A DNA stretch of 64,000 bases, from the NCBI GenBank assembly GCA_907163375.1, contig CAJQUW010001043.1, forward strand, positions 1,348,501-1,412,500, read 5' to 3'. Position numbers and translations under genes: made by a program. A model generated the notes under the pieces. It saw only the letters and a program-made list of their open reading frames with translations, was not told the origin of the DNA and ran no database searches. This document shows positions 45,472 to 56,881 of the stretch, piece by piece. The DNA is from Prostheceraeus crozeri (lineage: Eukaryota; Platyhelminthes; Polycladida; Euryleptidae). How positions within the stretch are numbered: the stretch's first letter is position 1; every line of letters begins with the position of its first letter.

Positions 45472-46635
45472 GTCTATGTTATAACTATTTTGTACCAGAG
45501 TTTTCAGCACAAAGCAATGATAAATCATAGACTAACTCTTTGATTTTGACCTTCATATTCAAAAGTCAGTTACTTTCACAGTATTCAATTCGGATATGGG
45601 AACAGTTAGTCCAATATGCAATTTTGCTATTTTCAATTTAATAAGTACTATGACATTGGCTTATAAATGACAGAAATTAGCAAAACCAAAAGCACGATGA
45701 AATACTGGGCCTAATTGAACACTTAACCACATACCATGAAGATTGTCAAAGAGCTTGTGGAAAGTTGTTGGGTAATACGCCCGCACCAATTAAAATTTTG
45801 TATTTCAACATGTGCGATGAAGAACGTTTGGAGCAGGTTTAAAACAGGAGAAATTTCAATGAAGAAGACAGTATGGAAGCCATATTGAGGAAGAAAACTG
45901 CCACGTTTGGTTGTTTTCTAAACTTACCTTGCAAAATTTTCTTTTGGATAGCATCCTTAGTGATTGATTTAAAGGACATTCCCAGCAATTCAAAGGAATG
46001 TAATATGCTTTTCAAACGAACAATCATAAGTAATGAGCCATCAAAGATAATCAAAGCAGTAACGTAAAGTTGCAAGTTAAGTTAGATTGATTGGACAATT
46101 TGGTGTTCAAATCCGAAAAGTCAGCTGCTGGTTTCTTCTATTGGTAGGTCGCTGAAGAGTGTTTAAGAAGAAGTGTTCAATAAGTAGCAAATGAAATCTA
46201 ATTCGAGTCAATGTGTCATAATCGAAGTAACATTATCTGTCCTTGTATGGTACACGTGCATATCAGCTTCTTTCTAAAAAATGAATCGATGAATAGAACC
46301 AACATCGATATTGCTAGAGAGCATGGTCTAGCATCAACTGTGAAAATAACTGAACTATTCTTACAAATGAGTATTTCAGTTCTTTTCACATTTTCATAGT
46401 AAAACTATGAAATTAAAGAAATTAATTCTTTTATGTCCTATGAAAGAATAACTAATAACTATGGTACAAGAAATGAAAGGATGCTTAAAGAAGAAATAGG
46501 AGGGATGGGCAATCAAGTACGAGTACGTTACAAGAAAAATCATGAAATTATTTAAGGTTATATTCAAACCTATTATTTTACATGCACTTCTTCGTAAGAT
46601 AGCTCTGACAAAACTGACAAGAGCAGATACTTTAA

Positions 46636-47877
46636 CACTAGAAGGACCAAGAAATTTCACTACCTAGAAGGACCAAATCGGTCAAAATTGACTGCATGTG
46701 TTAATCAGTTTATTTCAGCCATTCAATTACTAGTATTCACTTACATTATTGCATCAGTTACTATTGTAAAACAGTCTCAATCTCAGTATCATGTTATTTT
46801 GTTGAGATAGTTGTATGATAGGTCGAAATCTGTATTACGGATAATGAAATATCATCAGTATATGAGATGTCGTGATAAGAAATCGAAACAATTATGATGG
46901 CTTAATAATAAGAAAGATTCCTTCAAAATGAACTGCAGTGGAAGTCAGAGAGCTTATGGCTTACATGAAAAGTTTTTTTCAAACATCCAATTAACTAATA
47001 AATTTGGCCAGTAAAAGTAGCACGAGAGAAGCATACTTCACTTCAGTAGCAATTAATGCGTGCAGCAATTATTTCGTTTTTCCAATGTCTTTTTCACAGC
47101 ATATTTTTGGCACACTTCACATTTTGTTAAACATCTGCTTTATTAGCCATACTAGCAATATCCCCTAAGGTCCACATTCTTGTGATTCTTGAATCGCTTG
47201 AAATGCGCTTTCGTTTGGCCTACTAATGTTTTGTTTGCACTTTTCTTGAACTAAATTTAGTAGATGTATCCTGTCGACGTCATACATCGCATGCAGTTGC
47301 ATAATATTCGAGATATCATCCATCAATTTATTGCCACCATACCAATGATGTTGAAAAAAAAGCACCACCATTGGCTAACACCGACGATCAGTTTTACATA
47401 AATGGTTTCTGGCCATCTGGTCGAAAACATCAACTCCACATTTTGCAGTGTTGTTGCATGCAATTGTTTCAGGGATTGATTTTGGGATGTGATTCATTCA
47501 CAGCAACTGAACGATGAAGCGATTGTAGAAACAGTTCGTCCAGACGGTAGAGATCCATCCTATATATGCAAGGAATCGAGTGGCAAAAATATTTTATTTC
47601 AACACAAACCGAATATATTGGGCTTCGTATATAGGTATATTGCGTCAATTCTAAGCGACATTAATAAGCGGTCATTTTTGACCGGTCTGGTCCTTGTAGG
47701 TAGACACAAAAAACAAAGAAAATAATTAGCCCAAATAAATTTTGATGCGTCCAATATGAAGCCGTTGCAGATTCATGAAAAATCAAGAAGAACTGAATCG
47801 GAATACCGAACTTGAAAGAAAATATGACACTTCGTAGTTCAGCAGCGGTCAAAAATGACCGGTCGGTCCTTCTAGTT
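46636..47877. mobile_element. piggyBac-like element, non-autonomous
   Basis: TTAA borders both sides (46632-46635 and 47878-47881). The left end reads CACTAGAAGGACC and the inverted right end AACTAGAAGGACCGACCGGT. Further internal copies of TAGAAGGACC (46664) and of GGTCAAAAATGACCGG lie near both ends. At 1.24 kb it is too short for a full transposase and no DDD motif was found. The minus-strand stretch 47371-47165 is open but not recognised. Confidence 0.6.
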
Positions 47878-48764
47878 TTAAAATACTGTATAACTTTAAA
47901 ATTGCAATTGACCCTTAAAATTAGCAAAGTAAAGTTTCATGTATAGAATTGTCGCATAAGTATAAATGACGTTAGAACGTATAATGTACATCAATAAGCA
48001 TGGCAACACTACTAGATTCAAAGAGATTTTAAAATACACGTAAATCAAAAATCAAAAATATCAAATAGGTACCGGTATTATATATAGTACATAGAAGTCC
48101 ACAAACAAATTATGATTAGTCAGAAACTACCAAGATATCGATGTAGTCCCTTGATTTGCTCATTCATAGATTTCGCGATACAATCATCAAATGATCAATA
48201 TACATCTATAAATCACAAAATGAAAAGCTACATTCTTTCGAGATGAAAGGATTTTCTATTCATGCATCTCCATCTGGAGGATGTTAGACATCAAAGCGTG
48301 ATCTTAACCATGACATTAAGAAGTCCATGGCTATACTAAGAAATGCGTAATATTTCTAACCACAGACTAGGAATAGACACAGGCTGCAAAACATTACAAA
48401 AGAAGACTTATGAATTTTAATTTGATCAGAATTATACCTTAGTGCCCACTATTTGTCACATTCTATCAATTAACGAAATAGAGAATGAAAAGTGAAAAGG
48501 ACCGCTGAAATGATTTCCAAAAAAAAACTTTTCCAAACCAACTATAACAATTTTCAAATCAGAGATAATAAATCTCAAGACAAAAAAATTCCCTTCTTTT
48601 TGCTCTTTGAATGAAAACAGAAATACAGAAGAGGCTGTCAACTAAAGTGCAGACGGAAAAAAAAAAAGCAAATTAAAATTAATTATTCAATTGCAATAAG
48701 CAAAAAAATGGTTTATATATATAAAGAAATTTTATTTTTACTAATATGGAGTAGAATTTTCTTC

Positions 48765-50360
48765 TCTAAGCGGCCGCGCCCCCTCTTACACGCGCCGCGC
48801 TCCTTGGTGCGCATGGAAAAAAATAAGCGCCTGGATAAGATAACCGCAACAACAAACAAAGTAAATCCAAAAAAAAAAAAACAATACAAAAAAATAAATA
48901 TATTTTAAATTTAAAATATAAAATTCACTGATGGTTACAATCCTTCAGTGCCAAATTGGCGGGGATTAGAGATTCGCATATGGTTGATTGAATATTGATT
49001 GTTTTGTCGTGCCATGCCACCCTGCAATGGCAAAGCGTGCAAGATGCTTATTGGTTTTGTCCATACTGCTGCTGTTGTTTTTGTCTGGAGCAGATCCATA
49101 CGCTCAGCTGCCATTGCCTTCTTTCGGCAAGACGGAGTACTCTGTGAAGGAGCCGGATGTTCCGATGTTCAGGAGAGCAGGCTGAGTAGGAAGCGATAGG
49201 AGTTGTCCACGTTCAGTTGAGCATAGAGTTTGTTTGTGAGAGCTTGAGCGAAGATGAAGATGAAAGTCAAGCCTTCTTGAAAACATTCGGAGAGCTCCTC
49301 GAGAAATTGCTTGCAGCCACTGCAGTTTTCGTTGACTTCCCTTGAAATGCATGGGTTGCTCGTTCGCCGCGAGATTTTGACACATGTGCTGATGTGGACA
49401 TTTGTCTCGCTTTGTCGTGCATTGAGTCCTCGAAAGGCTAATCCTCCTCGTAGCGCTGTGCCCATGCTTCACGGCTCGTTCCGCGATAACAGACTTTCGT
49501 GTGACACAATTTTCTTTGTCCGGCCATGCCATTGAGGCCATTGAGCCATATCCCAACGCGTAAGCTTTAACGGACTCTCTCAATGCGTTGGTCAACCGTC
49601 TTACGACAATTCGAAAGTTTGTATGACGACTTTGCATGCATTGGACATTGAGCCATATCAATTCGAGGTTTCTGTGCGGAATCAGGTGGCGGAATTGACC
49701 GCAATCGCCAACTCAAATCGCTAATCAGGACGTCCTGCCCGACTGAAACAATTGCTTTGATCATCGATTGCCAATGCGTTGCGCGCGAGTGCCGGAGCGA
49801 GGGCGAGAAAGAAAACTGCGCCGCCTGTTCTCCGTTGACATGATCGATAGCGTTCCTTGAAGGATCCCAACTGCCGCGCCGTCCTCTCTCAGCCTGTTCT
49901 TCATGCGTCAGAGGGGCACGATTCGTTTTTTTTGTTTTCCCGTTATTTGATTTTCTTCGCATATGCGTTTTATTGAGATCGTCAATTTCAACTCTCATTG
50001 AAAACTTCCTCCATTTTTTGCATTTGGGATTTTGATGTTTTGACTGTTTTGCAGTTGAACCGCGATTATGAATTGCTAATCCACTTAATTGACACATGAA
50101 TTGAAAATTTGTATTGATTGATCTAGAAAATTGCGCGGGAATGCGTTGATTTGATTTATGAATTTAAAAATATTTTTGTTCAGCAAATTCTTTTACATTG
50201 ATTTTCATTAGCCCACGAAAATAAATGAAATGACACCGAAAGCTAGTCGTAAAAGATATGAAGTCGATGGAGTCAATTTAGCGGATGTTGTCAGCTATCT
50301 GCCAGAAAGTTAAAATGATGTTAATAACTCCTCCACGCTGCGCTCGAGCTGTAGAAGTTA
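48765..50360. other. GC-richer, CpG-containing patch in DPP7 intron 2
   Basis: It begins with GCGGCCGCGCCCCC and CGCGCCGCGC and contains many CpG sites compared with the AT-rich neighbours. Several overlapping open stretches occur on both strands (for example minus 50097-49567). None has a recognisable domain. It could be a promoter island or an inserted gene copy. Confidence 0.35.
49027..49185 (+). CDS. Possible small secreted peptide ORF
   Basis: From ATG 49027 the frame encodes 52 residues. A basic start, MAKRARC, is followed by a strongly hydrophobic stretch LLVLSILLLLFLSGADPYA, a textbook signal peptide. The remaining peptide is about 30 residues, with LPLPSFGK, KEPDVPMF and RRAG before a stop. 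Basic sites such as RR would allow processing, as in a peptide precursor. No known family is recognised, there is no clear promoter, and it lies inside an intron on the same strand as DPP7, so it may be a chance frame in a GC-rich patch. Confidence 0.25.
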   Translation: MAKRARCLLVLSILLLLFLSGADPYAQLPLPSFGKTEYSVKEPDVPMFRRAG

Positions 50361-50397
50361 GGCCTAGCTGCGGGAGGAAAAGTTGATATTTCCCCTC

Positions 50398-50571
50398 TTT
50401 GCAATTACAATATATTGTATTATATCAAATTCAGGGATTTCAAAATCAATAGCAATTGTCACAAGGCAAAATGTTTTATAATCGGCGACTCAATTATTTC
50501 GAGATGCCCAATCTAACGGTGCTTATAATTCATTTATTTAGTGAGATGGTCGACAATGACATACAAATAAG
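50398..50571 (+). repeat. 174 bp direct repeat, copy 1
   Basis: Identical by eye over 174 bp to 51545-51718, starting TTTGCAATTACAATATATTG and ending CATACAAATAAG. DPP7 exon 3 lies between the two copies. Confidence 0.9.
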
Positions 50572-50857
50572 ATCGAGATCGCTGCGCCCTCTCGATAACG
50601 ATATCTCGCCTCGTTCTGAAAAGTTGACTTTTTAATCTTCGTGAAAATAATTAAACATTTTGAATTTTTGAATTTAACATGTATAAATTTAAATATACTA
50701 CTGAATGGTAGCCAAATATCATCCTTAATGATGTGATATTTGTTCATGCCTATAGGCCTATATATAGGCCATGTCTCAGGGTATAATGTTCGCCGTTCTC
50801 CTCCCTGAAAATGCGAATGTTTGAAACACGAATAATTTAATTTATTTGAATTTACAG

Positions 50858-51021
50858 CGTTATTACGGACAATCTATGCCATTTGGAAATGAAAGTCTGA
50901 AGCAGCCTAACATTCAATACTTAGCAATTTCTCAAGCAACAGCTGATTATGCCGTTATGCTCAATGTCCTAAAGATAAAGTTTGCAGCAACGAAATCCGC
51001 AGTTATTGCATTTGGTGGAAG
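50858..51021 (+). CDS. DPP7: DPP7-like peptidase, exon 3
   Basis: A 164 bp exon (acceptor TTTACAG, donor GTGAGT), phase 0 to phase 2. It encodes RYYGQSMPFGNES, then IQYLAISQATADYAVMLNVL and a final SAVIAFGG. EHRYYG spans the exon 2/3 junction and is a family hallmark; the IAFGG strand leads straight into the nucleophile elbow. The last two bases, AG, are the first two of the catalytic Ser codon, which is finished by exon 4. The exon is bracketed by two identical 174 bp repeats. Its length is not a multiple of three, so loss of the exon would shift the frame. Confidence 0.93.
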
Positions 51022-51544
51022 GTGAGTATTATTTGGTGTGTAATCGCTAAAATATATGTGATCCAGCCAGTAAACATCACCCTCCTGAAAATCATCTTTG
51101 TTAACATGTTGACTCATGTAAACTCATCCTTTGCTCAAATTTCCTGTTGATATTCAACGTTTGTTCCCATGCACATATGATTTCTGTGGAAATTCTAATT
51201 TCCATTAAGTTTGTAATACGTGCAAAAGATAGCTTATATCTTATATCTTACATTTACGGCTTATTATCTTGAAGTGGAATCTCTCTATACGTTCACAAGT
51301 TTTTATATTTGTTATGTGTACCTTAGAACACCTAACATGATTCTTCCAAAGTCAAAAATCAAAATGTTATATTGCAAACTTGCGGCTAACATAAATGATA
51401 AGTACAGTGAAATTAATTAAAACGGATGATTCAGACGAGAGGATGACAATGGCAGCTGAAATGTTCAAATGTCTATGTGGTAATGGAACATGCAATGTAC
51501 ATGATGGAAGGAGAGCTGCAATTTAATTATACAATTGCAAATAT

Positions 51545-51718
51545 TTTGCAATTACAATATATTGTATTATATCAAATTCAGGGATTTCAAAATCAATAGC
51601 AATTGTCACAAGGCAAAATGTTTTATAATCGGCGACTCAATTATTTCGAGATGCCCAATCTAACGGTGCTTATAATTCATTTATTTAGTGAGATGGTCGA
51701 CAATGACATACAAATAAG
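51545..51718 (+). repeat. 174 bp direct repeat, copy 2
   Basis: Second copy, in the same orientation as 50398-50571, 1,147 bp downstream. No difference was seen. Flanking sequence differs at both ends. Confidence 0.9.
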
Positions 51719-54700
51719 TCGTATTCAAAAATGATAAATGAATTCATGTTGCATTAATGGCATTATCTCACCTGCAAAATAGACACAAAGAATATACCAA
51801 AGAGAAAAATCCAGATAAATCAAAGAACAAGTCAAAGTAGATATTGAATGATTTCAATGTGTAATTCAGGTCAGTAAGTCCAAGTGTACATAAAGAATAC
51901 CACAGCCTCTTTATTTATGAAATTTAATCCATCGGCAAACTAGCAACTCTTCCTTGATTTTTGGGATTTACTTATATTCACTACACAGGCTATTGAAACT
52001 CCACAACTAGGCGTCACAACAGTTTTGGTCAATCGTCTCTAAGTATGTGCCTGTGCCAGATTATTTGCCGACGAAACTTTCTTATTGTGAAGTAAAGCTG
52101 TTGAGAATCAAGTTTCTAAATCTCGACAGAAGATGCGAGTGTTGTTTAAAGGAATTATCATGACTGCAGTTCTATTCTGATCACGCGGAACGTCCCAACG
52201 CGGAGACTTCCATGGAAATTCCTGCTCCCACGAAGTAATCAAGAAATGAAATACACAGATTTATGAATGATCTCGTAGAGAAGGATGTATGTGTAAAAAT
52301 GAACGTCTACGAGATTCATTCGATTTTTCAGCAGTTATGTCGCTAGTCAGTATCGATGGAAGTGGAAGCGATTTCTGTGATAGAAGGGACCTGCGAAGAT
52401 TCGAGATTCTATTTGATTCGAGGAAAATTCTGATCGGTTCGCTTCAACTGGTCAAATCTTACTGAAAGTGGTTGAAGGCGTCGGTCGCTAAACAAGAGCT
52501 AGTCGAAGCAGCTACATGCTTACACAGTGTGTGCTACATGTTGTTCACATGACTTGTGGTTGTAAGCTAAGGCTCCTAAAAACTTTTAAATGAAGCAGTG
52601 ATATGAACCTGAGATTCCATGATTTTCAATTTCCATACCGGGGCTTATAGTGCAAGCTAATACAAGAATTAGTTTGCATCATAGTGCTCAAAATCGTCTG
52701 TAATCCTTGTGCAGGTAAGACTTGTGAGTGTCGAATGTGGAAGGCGACGTATTTTGGCCTATATTATTGTGAATTCAGCCTGAATAAATTATTTGAGGAT
52801 TACAATTGCGGGAAGTGATAACATAGGAAGTTACAGACATTACTGGAATGACAATTCAACGGAATAATATTTTAAGAACTTATTGTAAAAATCTGTGATC
52901 GATTTCTGAAAATTAAAATGGAAATCTGTTGGATTCTATCTCATGAAATTTGGTGCTTTCCTGGACTCATACATAAAAACGATTGATGAAGGCTACGTTT
53001 CCAGTCACAGATGAGATTTAGGGGACTTCTACAAGTCTGAAGTCACAATCCTAGTTTCTATCATCAAACTGGATGATTCTGGCAAAGCAAGGCCTTCGTG
53101 AAGTCATGTTTACAAAGTAGCTCAAAGAGAAGCGATTTCTCTTCTTTCCGACGAAAAATATATTTTGCGGTAGGCAGAAATAGTAGAAGTCCGATGAGTT
53201 TCGTCTTGTGTGCAGCATAAATGATGCTGAGGGTTGTTAGAAAATACAAGAGTATTATACTCGTATGCTATACAGTCTAATGGGATGGGAGTTGAGAGCT
53301 CATCAGATCAGTTTATGACGACGGCTTATTTTTGGCTTGATCAATGCAATGCAGTGTGCCTCGGCCATCTTAGTAGTAAGTACATAAATATAGTAACTGC
53401 ATACTGAGTTTGCTTTGATTTCTGAGACGTATTGCCATAGTATGCGCGGCACCTGTCAGGCCTCGCCTTGAGACCTGTTTCGGTCATCTTAGTAGTAATC
53501 GCTGTTCTTGATGGTGGAGTTGAAATTATTAATAGTCATTATATCATCGGAATGTACATGTACTGTTAAATTGTGTTCACTAAGGGTTTTTCGGTCTTTG
53601 TTTTTTAAAAGTGCGTTCATAACATTGGAGTCAGTCGTTTTTCATAATTGATAGTATTATTAGTGTTCAGGTAGTCACCCAGCAAAATTCTACACTAAAT
53701 ATAAAATACCGTAGAGATAAAGTGGAAAACCGTTTCCTTCTCAGACATAGGCCTATCGCTTCTGTAAAAAATGTTCCAAATGAAAAGGTTGACTGGCCAG
53801 CAAGTGAAGGTACGTGCGTACTCTTCTGAATAAACTCGTAAAAATGTCCCAACCAATCGAAATAACAGTGGATCATTAAAAAATTTAGCGATCTATCAAT
53901 ATGTAATAATGACGACATTTCATTTCACTGGATGAAAAAATTGTACACAAGTGTTCTCATGAACGAAGGTTTTGATATTGTAGAAAAATTGGTAAATAAA
54001 TATTGGGAATACATATCGCTAATTCAAGTTATACTTTCTGGAATAAATTTTATGCATCTGAAATATGCTTACCGTTGTCTGAAATCTATTGCACGCATAT
54101 GACTTCCCGAATAAATGGCACAGTTCCTGAAATAAATCCTGAAATGGCGTAGTTTGACATGACACTTGATGATAACACGGAACTTTTGGCAGAATTTGAA
54201 CCTAATCCATCACTTAGCATTTGTGAATTGAAATTAAGCACTGCTTCCAATTCAGCTCAGACGATGCTTTAAGTAATCGTTTCTATTACAAAGATGTCAC
54301 CTCAGCAAGCGCAATAGGCTCATGCAGAAGATGTCTACTTGTCTTCTCCTGACTGGCAATAAGGTTACTTGTTATGCCAGTGATTGCCGACCAGCTCAGA
54401 TACTATCCACTCATGCAATTTCAAGTTTAACTGTACGGAGTGTTCACGTTACCCGAGCTTGCTCTATTTATAAACTTAAAACTCGTTGGTTGAAGCGAAG
54501 GTGTCAATATGAAAAAAGTAAGCTAATTAGTAATCAAAATTGAATGACTGCCTTAATCCTCCACTGCCAATATCAGACTCCAAAGACTACGAAGATTTCC
54601 TGCTCATTCATTTTAGTACATTTCATCATAATTATGTTCCTGTCGACAAGAGCAAATTTCTGTAAGATAATTTCTTTTAAAGTCTTGCATGTTGCTGTAT

Positions 54701-54732
54701 ACACGCAGTAATATTTGGTAACATATTTTCAG
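51719..54732 (+). other. DPP7 intron 3, remainder
   Basis: No exon was recognised. A direct repeat CATCTTAGTAGTAA occurs at 53366-53379 and 53485-53498, around a segment with GAGACCTGTTTCGG. This looks like an end of a Penelope-like element. The rest shows nothing identifiable. Confidence 0.4.
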
Positions 54733-54868
54733 CTATGGTGGTATGCTAGCTGCATATATGAGATTTAAATTTCCGAATCTAGTACAAGGGGCAATTGCGG
54801 CGAGTGCCCCTATTTACTGGGTTTCGGGTACCGGTAATCTACATGGTTTCTTTGAGGATATCACCCAG
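54733..54868 (+). CDS. DPP7: DPP7-like peptidase, exon 4 (nucleophile elbow)
   Basis: A 136 bp exon (acceptor ATTTTCAG, donor GTAAGT), phase 2 to phase 0. Together with the last bases of exon 3 it gives [20 protein letters not shown]. The Ser of GGSYGG is the catalytic nucleophile of S28 peptidases, and its codon is split AG|C by the intron. Then follow [15 protein letters not shown] and FFEDITQ, agreeing with DPP7's GALAASAP and FFRDVT blocks. An intron within the active-site codon is a usable marker for comparing gene structures across animals. Confidence 0.95.
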
Positions 54869-56793
54869 GTAAGTTACACGAACACCATAGTTATTTTCTT
54901 ATCTTTTGATTTAAAAGCTAATCCAATGATAAGGAATTACACTCATTTGGCTTGTACGGCTGATGTTTAGAAGAAATGCTCTCATTTGAACTCTCTTATA
55001 CATGAGGGTTAATCGATGCAAATTTGTGCTTATTTGAATTGTCTGCATCTGTGATGAACTCTTATTGCGGAAATGCAGGTATTTAGATAATGCAACACTC
55101 ATTGTGTATTCTGATTTCGATATATTTTCTGCCTAATGATAAACAAAACCATTCTAATCACAAGAGTGCTCTCATTCCATCAAGGCTCCTCAGAAGGCTT
55201 CCTCATTGCACTATTTTGTAGCCCTCATGTGTTGCACAACCATTATCACATTGTTGCTGAGCAAGTAGGTTTGTCTGACAATACTTGAGCTGCCTATGGA
55301 AGTCGTTTATGCATCCTAAATTCCAAATTAACTGATGATTCTAATCGCTAATCGCTTAAATACTTAAAGCGATCCTTCTAATTTGACTATGTGACAATAT
55401 TGAAGTAAGAAGTATAAGACACAGAATGCATCTTCTTTTAAGAGCTGTCGATCATTTGCTGAAAATTGTAGCACTTCTTAGCGCAATTAGACACACAGAC
55501 AAGATATGTTAAATGTCTGACGATGATCTGTGAGCATAGATCTAAATATATCACAAAAAGAAAAACATTTTAATTTTGATCAGACTATCAACATGCTTGG
55601 TTCTTCCCACAACATGCCTAGAATGTCAAACCAAGACATCTTCACCTAGTATTCAATATTTTTCAATTGCGAATGCATTTAGTTGCAAACCAGACACGAT
55701 GATAAAGTTGCAAAGTGAGACACCAAGTTTTGCATTAATGATGGTATCCCTTGTCTGTATCACGTGAAAAATAGCGGATAATGAAAAACTTAGCTTAAGT
55801 GATGAAACTCATGATTCGCTTGGCAATCAGCAGGTCCATCGAGTAGAACCTACGATTAATTCATAAACTTTTTTCCATTTACTTTGAAAACAGATAGACA
55901 TTTATTGACACGTCGTTCTTTACCTTCAGAGACCTCCAGAACCACAATTTTCTATTCATTTCATTATTTTGACAGATATTTGTCAATGGCTTAAACCCAT
56001 TTAAAATCATAATTTTCACAATTATTGCGTTTCGCCCTACAAGGATTCGTCAGTGCAGCTGGGATTGACCCAAACTAACTTGAAGGATTTAGAATGGCTG
56101 ACAAGCCGAAGGACAGCACAACAGGGTACTCTGCGTTTACTTTTCTTGGCTTTGCTTATTCGAGTCTGAGGACATCATTGTATTCTATGTCCAGGCAAAC
56201 TGGCACTTTACAATCTGAAAGATTATCGGCCGCACGGCCAAGCCAGGATAAATAAATGCATAGTAGCCTGCCGTGCCGTGCCATACTTCGGCTTGTTCAG
56301 CCCTTCTAAATATTTTCAGCTACTTCGGCCATTTTAAGCCGTACTGAGGAGCCCTTGTAAGGCGAAGTGCTGCGTCTACGGCTGTCAAGGAAGCTTTGTA
56401 CCTTAATTGTTCAAGTTTGAGGACATCTTTCTATTTTCTTACTTTTCCATCGATTTCTTAGCACCCATGAAATGTTTTGGATTATGTTATTTCTTGATAA
56501 ACTGGAAAATAGGGTAGTGGACTCAATGAAAATATTCCGTGTATAACTCTGCTTACCCACGACGCTTCAAATCGAGCATGGCACATAAGAGATTGGAAAA
56601 ATATTGACATAATAGAAATGAGGTATAAAATGCATGTCTAGCTGAGTATCTACTGAATTCATTTCATCAAAAGCTCTACCGGCTGAAATTATGAAAACAG
56701 ATGTTGTCACATTACATAATATATACCTACTCAATTCTAGTAACTTAGAAGATGCTGCCTGCTGCTGTCTGAATCAAAACTTTGTATTTGCAG
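54869..56793 (+). other. DPP7 intron 4
   Basis: Runs from GTAAGT to TATTTGCAG. It contains a palindromic dispersed repeat at 56027-56400; nothing else was recognised. Confidence 0.75.
56027..56400. repeat. Palindromic dispersed repeat (MITE-like)
   Basis: The left arm carries TTCGCCCTACAAGGATTCGT and the right arm, inverted, carries TTCGCCTTACAAGGGCTCCT. Both continue inward through a ...GGCTGA(A)CAAGCCGAAG block, giving arms of about 90 bp. One arm plus the GTCTACGGCTGYCAAGG end recurs at 12730-12925. Confidence 0.7.
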
Positions 56794-56881
56794 GATTTCA
56801 AAAATGTCGATGCTGCCTGTCCTCTGAAAGTATTAGATGGGTTTTTGACAATCGATAAGCTTGCTCAGTTGGGGACACCAG
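56794..56881 (+). CDS. DPP7: DPP7-like peptidase, exon 5
   Basis: An 88 bp exon (acceptor TATTTGCAG, donor GTAAGT), phase 0 to phase 1. It encodes DFKNVDAACPLKVLDGFLTI, then DKLAQLGTPG. This is the start of the helical SKS cap domain that covers the active site in S28 enzymes. The D(F/Y)....CP pattern with one Cys corresponds to DPP7's DFEGQSPKCTQ. The segment is short relative to mammals but continuous with exon 6 in phase, so no exon need be missing. Confidence 0.88.

Larger units (their letters stand above)
33856..50857 (+). other. DPP7 intron 2, 17 kb
   Basis: Flanked by GTAAGT and TTTACAG. About half is recognisable mobile DNA: Tc1, RTE and CR1/Jockey-like LINEs, a second LINE remnant, a Penelope-like insertion and a piggyBac-like element. 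33856-35096, 45472-46631 and 47882-48760 show nothing recognisable. Confidence 0.8.

Noticed and set aside
49567-50097. 176-codon open frame on the minus strand in the GC-richer patch
   Set aside because: Highly charged but without any recognisable domain, and several frames are open together on both strands there, as expected from local composition.
50398-51718. Long terminal repeats of a retroelement
   Set aside because: The sequence between the 174 bp repeats is host intron plus DPP7 exon 3, with no retroelement content.
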